DNA from: Nemertoderma westbladi
Taxonomy: Eukaryota > Xenacoelomorpha > Nemertodermatida > Nemertodermatidae
Direction: 5' to 3'
Assembly: GCA_032718475.1 (NCBI GenBank)
Contig: JAUCBJ010008423.1
Location: forward strand, 1 to 21,683
DNA length: 21,683 bases
Below the pieces are notes generated by a model. The model had not been told where the DNA came from. It worked only from the letters and a program-made list of their open reading frames with translations, and did not search any database. The first letter of the stretch is position 1; every line of letters starts with the position of its first letter. The position numbers and the translations under genes were made by a program. Shown piece by piece: positions 18,601-21,683 of the stretch.

Positions 18601-19848
18601 GCGCACAGGTTCCACCATAAACTCTGTCGGACGACAGCGCACGGGTTCCACCATAAACTCTGTCGGACGACATCGCACGGGTTCCACCATAAACTCTGTC
18701 GTACGACAGCGCACGGGTTCCACCATAAACTCTGTCAGTGACATCACACAGGTTCCACCATAAACTCTGTCAGACGACAGCGCACGGGTTCCACCACAAA
18801 CTCTGCCGGAAGACAGCGCACGGGTTCCACCATAAATTTTGTCAGATGAAAGTGCACGGGTTCTACCATAAACTCTGTCGGACGACAGCGCACGGGTTCC
18901 ACCATAAACTCTGTCGGATGACAGCGCACGGGTTCCACCATAAACTATGTCGTACGACAACGCACGGGTTCCACCATAAACTCTGTCGGACGACAGCGCA
19001 CGGGTTCCACCATAAACTCTGTCGGACGACAGCGCACGGTTTCCACCAAAACTCTGTCAGACGACAGCGCATGGGTTCCACCATAAACTCTGTTGTATGA
19101 CAGCGCACAGGTTCCACCATAAACTCTGTTGGACGACATCGCACGGGTTCCACCATAAACTCTGTCGTACGGCAGCGCATGGGTTCCACCATAAACTCTG
19201 TCGGACAACAGCGCACGGGTTCCACCATAAACTCTGTCAGACGACAGCGCACGGGTTCCACCATAAACTCTGTCAGACGACAGCGCACGGGTTCCACCAT
19301 AAACTCTGTCGGACGACAGCGCACGGGTTCCACCATAAACTCTGTCGTATGACAGTGCACGAGTTCCACCATAAACTCTGTCGGACGACATCGCATGGGT
19401 TCCACCATAAACTCTGTCGTACGACAGCGCACGGGTTCCACCATAAACTCTGTCGGACGACAGCGCACGGGTTCCACCATAAACTCTGTCGGACGACAGC
19501 GCATGGGTTCCACCATAAACTCTGTCGGACGACAGCGCACGGGTTCCACCATAAACTCCGTCGGACAACATTGCACGGGTTCCACCACATACTCTGTCGT
19601 ACAACAGCGCACGGGTTCCACCATAAACTCTGTCGGACGACAGCGCACGGGTTCCACCATAAACTCTGTCGGACGACAGTGCACTGGTTCCACCATAAAC
19701 TCTGTTGGACGACAGCGCACGGGTTCCACCATAAACTCTGTTGGACGACAGCGCACGGGTTCCACCATAAACTCTGTCGGACGACAGCGCACGGGTTCCA
19801 CCATAAACTCTGTCGGACGACAGCGCACAGGTTCCACCATAAACTCTG
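15640..19848. repeat. 36-bp minisatellite, about 117 copies
   Basis: The unit is CTCTGTCGGACGACAG followed by CGCACGGGTTCCACCATAAA. Its core CTGTCG-GA-CGACAG is a 6-bp inverted repeat; in many units the centre is TA, giving the perfect 14-bp palindrome CTGTCGTACGACAG. Each unit has four CpG sites, and most differences between units are C-to-T or G-to-A changes at them (GACGAC to GATGAC or GACAAC, GCGCAC to GTGCAC, CACGGG to CACAGG or CATGGG, TCGG to TTGG). One unit type is 33 bp (16900 and 17797 areas). Single-base losses near 18732 and 19048 shift the frame. Five of six frames are open through the consensus because 36 is a multiple of 3, which explains the long apparent ORFs on both strands. 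Confidence 0.97.
16072..17865. repeat. 897-bp higher-order tandem duplication inside the 36-bp array
   Basis: Blocks 16072-16968 and 16969-17865 carry the same ordered series of 25 unit variants (24 of 36 bp and one of 33 bp, totalling 897 bp). Examples are the CACGAGTTCCAAC unit (16288 and 17185), CTGACGGACAACAG (about 16506 and 17403), GACCACAGC (about 16728 and 17625) and the 33-bp unit. Differences are few (for example TTCCAGC versus TTCCACC near 16485 and 17382). Shorter, more diverged copies of part of the series occur at about 17902-18206 and about 18510-18770. Confidence 0.92.
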
Positions 19849-20077
19849 CCTGAACCAACGCCCTTTCCACTCTTTATCCGATTCATGTGCCTGCAAATTA
19901 TGTCACTCGCCCATCTCGGATAAATTCCATATCTTGGTCTGTTTATCTGCCCATCTCTCGCAACGCTAGCGAACGATTAATCTATTTAATTTATAATTCA
20001 ACATATGATATAATAATAATCTCATTTTAGTTCATTAATTTTCCATTTTTACTATCGGTTCATGTGTGTATGTGTGT
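19849..20077. other. Spacer between the 36-bp and 37-bp arrays
   Basis: About 230 bp of unique sequence with no gene. It includes an AT-rich part and a GT-rich run (about 20064-20078) just before the next array. Confidence 0.6.
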
Positions 20078-21603
20078 ACTGCCATATGCAAATGCTCACC
20101 TGGACCCATCCCATACTGCCCTACGCTAAGGCTCACCTGGACCCATCCCATACTGCCCTACGCTAAGGCTCACCTGGACCCATCCAATAGTACCATACGC
20201 TAAGGCTTACCTGGACCCATCACATACTGCAATACGCTAAGGCTCACCTGGAGCCATCACATACTGCCACACTCTAAGGCTCACCTGGACCCATCACATA
20301 CTGCAATACGCTAATGCTCGCCTGGACCCATCCCATACTGCCATACGCAAAGGCACACCTGGACCCATCCAATACTGCCATACGCAAAGGCTCACCTGGA
20401 CCCATCACATACTGCCATACGCTAAGGCTCAACTGGACCCATCCAATACTACCATACGCTAAGGCTTACCTGGACCCATCACATACTGCCATACGCTAAG
20501 GCTCACCTGGACCCATCCATTACTGCCATACGCAAAGGCTCACCTGGACCCATCACATACTGCCATACGCTAAGGCTCAACTGGACCCATCCAATACTAA
20601 CATACGCTAAGGCTTACCTGGACCCATCACATACTGCCATACGCTAAGGCTCACCTGGACCCATCCAATACTGCCATACGCAAAGGCTCACCTGGACCCA
20701 TCACATACTGCCATACGCTAAGGCTTAACTGGACCCATCACATACGGCAATACGCTAAGGCTCACCTGGACCCATCACATACTGCCACACTCTAAGGCTC
20801 ACCTGGACCCATAACATACTGCAATACGCTAATTCTCGCCTGGACCCATCCCATACTGCCATACGCTAAGGCTCACCTGGACCCATCCAATACTGCCATA
20901 CGCAAAGGCTCACCTGGACCCATCACATACTGCCATATGCTAAGGCTCAACTGGACCCATCCCATACTGCAATACGCTAAGGCTAACCTGGACCCATCCC
21001 ATATTGCCATACGCTAAGGCTCACCTGGACCCATCCCATACTTCCATACGCTAAGGCTCACCTGGACCCATCACATACTGCCACACTCTAAGGCTCACCG
21101 GGACCCATCACATACTACCACACTCTAAGGCTCACCTGGACCCATCACATACTACCACACTCTAAGGCTCACCTGGACCCATCCAATACTGCCATACGCT
21201 AAGGCTAACCTGGACCCATCCCATATTGCCATATGCTAAGGCTCACCTGGACCCATCCCATGCTGCCATACGCTAAGGCTCACTTGGACCCATCACATAC
21301 TGCCACACTCTAAGGCTCACCTGGATCCATCACATACTGCCACACCGTAAGGCTCACCTGGATCAATCCAATACTGCCATACACTAAGGCTCACCTGGAC
21401 CCACCCCATACTGCCATCCGCTAAGGCTCACCTGGACCCATCCAATACTGCCATACGCTAAGGCTCACCTGGACCCATCTAATACTGCCATACGCTAAGG
21501 CTCACCTGGACCCATCCAATACTGCCATACGCAAAGTCTCACCTGGATCCATCACATACTGCCATACGCTAAGGCTCACCTGGACCCACCCCATACTGCC
21601 ATC
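20078..21603. repeat. 37-bp minisatellite, about 41 copies
   Basis: The unit runs CTCACCTGGACCCATC(A/C)(C/A)AT, ACTGCCATACGCTAAGG. Common variants are CATCCCAT, CATCCAAT and CATCACAT, CGCAAAGG for CGCTAAGG, and CACACTCTAAGG. Variants recur in blocks, for example CACACTC units at about 21080-21170, a sign of local duplication of several units together. TAA in the unit closes one frame, so open frames are short. The unit shares TACGCTAAGGCTCAC with the duplication at 2904-3032. The last 80 bases of the window are unique and show nothing recognisable. Confidence 0.97.
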
Positions 21604-21683
21604 AAAGCGTACGCCTTTATGCCATGCGCTATGTAAAGTAAGTAAAGTATATTTTACGCACAAAGTCTGACGACTTATTTCGA

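Noticed and set aside
15640-19848. CRISPR array (36-bp repeat length)
   Set aside because: The repeats abut with no unique spacers, there are no cas genes, and the surrounding DNA is animal.
15613-19886. Many long frames on both strands with 12-residue repeats (MVEPVRCRPTEF, SSDRVYGGTRAL, HGFHHKLCRTTA) in the 36-bp array
   Set aside because: Five of six frames are open in the consensus since 36 is a multiple of 3, and single-base losses near 18732 and 19048 break any continuous frame. A coding array would favour one frame.

Overview
This is metazoan nuclear DNA, most likely from a marine invertebrate. There are no bacterial-style operons. The content is two animal-type protein genes, remnants of non-LTR retrotransposons, a hAT-type non-autonomous DNA transposon and very large minisatellite arrays. 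The species cannot be fixed from the sequence.

Layout from left to right. (1) 1-1999, minus strand: the 5' half of a LINE, one open frame of 666 codons with an APE-type endonuclease and the start of a reverse transcriptase, running off the left edge. (2) 2000-3171: AT-rich non-coding DNA with a 64-bp tandem duplication. (3) 3172-4368: 29-bp minisatellite. (4) 4430-4553: short LINE 3' fragment, then about 1 kb without genes, with a further 27-nt LINE-tail match at 5622. (5) 5900-6553: G-rich minisatellite with G-quadruplex motifs, joined directly to (6) 6554-7623: a 5'-truncated, mutated LINE reverse transcriptase on the plus strand. (7) 7741-8480: non-coding, with a pyrimidine tract and a perfect 23-bp hairpin. 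(8) 8499-9308: an intact coiled-coil gene resembling CCDC152. (9) 9490-12855: 41-bp minisatellite. (10) 13125-14063: an intact tetraspanin of the TspanC8 subgroup. (11) 14123-15299: a hAT-type non-autonomous element with an 8-bp target duplication, carrying a perfect 78-bp-arm palindrome and a 57-bp repeat. (12) 15640-19848: 36-bp minisatellite of about 117 copies with higher-order structure. (13) 20078-21603: 37-bp minisatellite.

Five unrelated long tandem arrays fill about 11 kb, roughly half of the window. They produce many long apparent ORFs that I reject as coding: the unit lengths (36 bp, or 41 bp rotating through all frames) together with a lack of stop codons explain them.

Only two host genes are supported, the CCDC152-like and TspanC8 genes. 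Both are uninterrupted single reading frames on the plus strand, and nothing shows that they work together. The most interesting features are the hAT-type element with its nested palindrome, the density and organisation of the minisatellites, the G4-rich array fused to a LINE fragment, and the intronless state of both genes.
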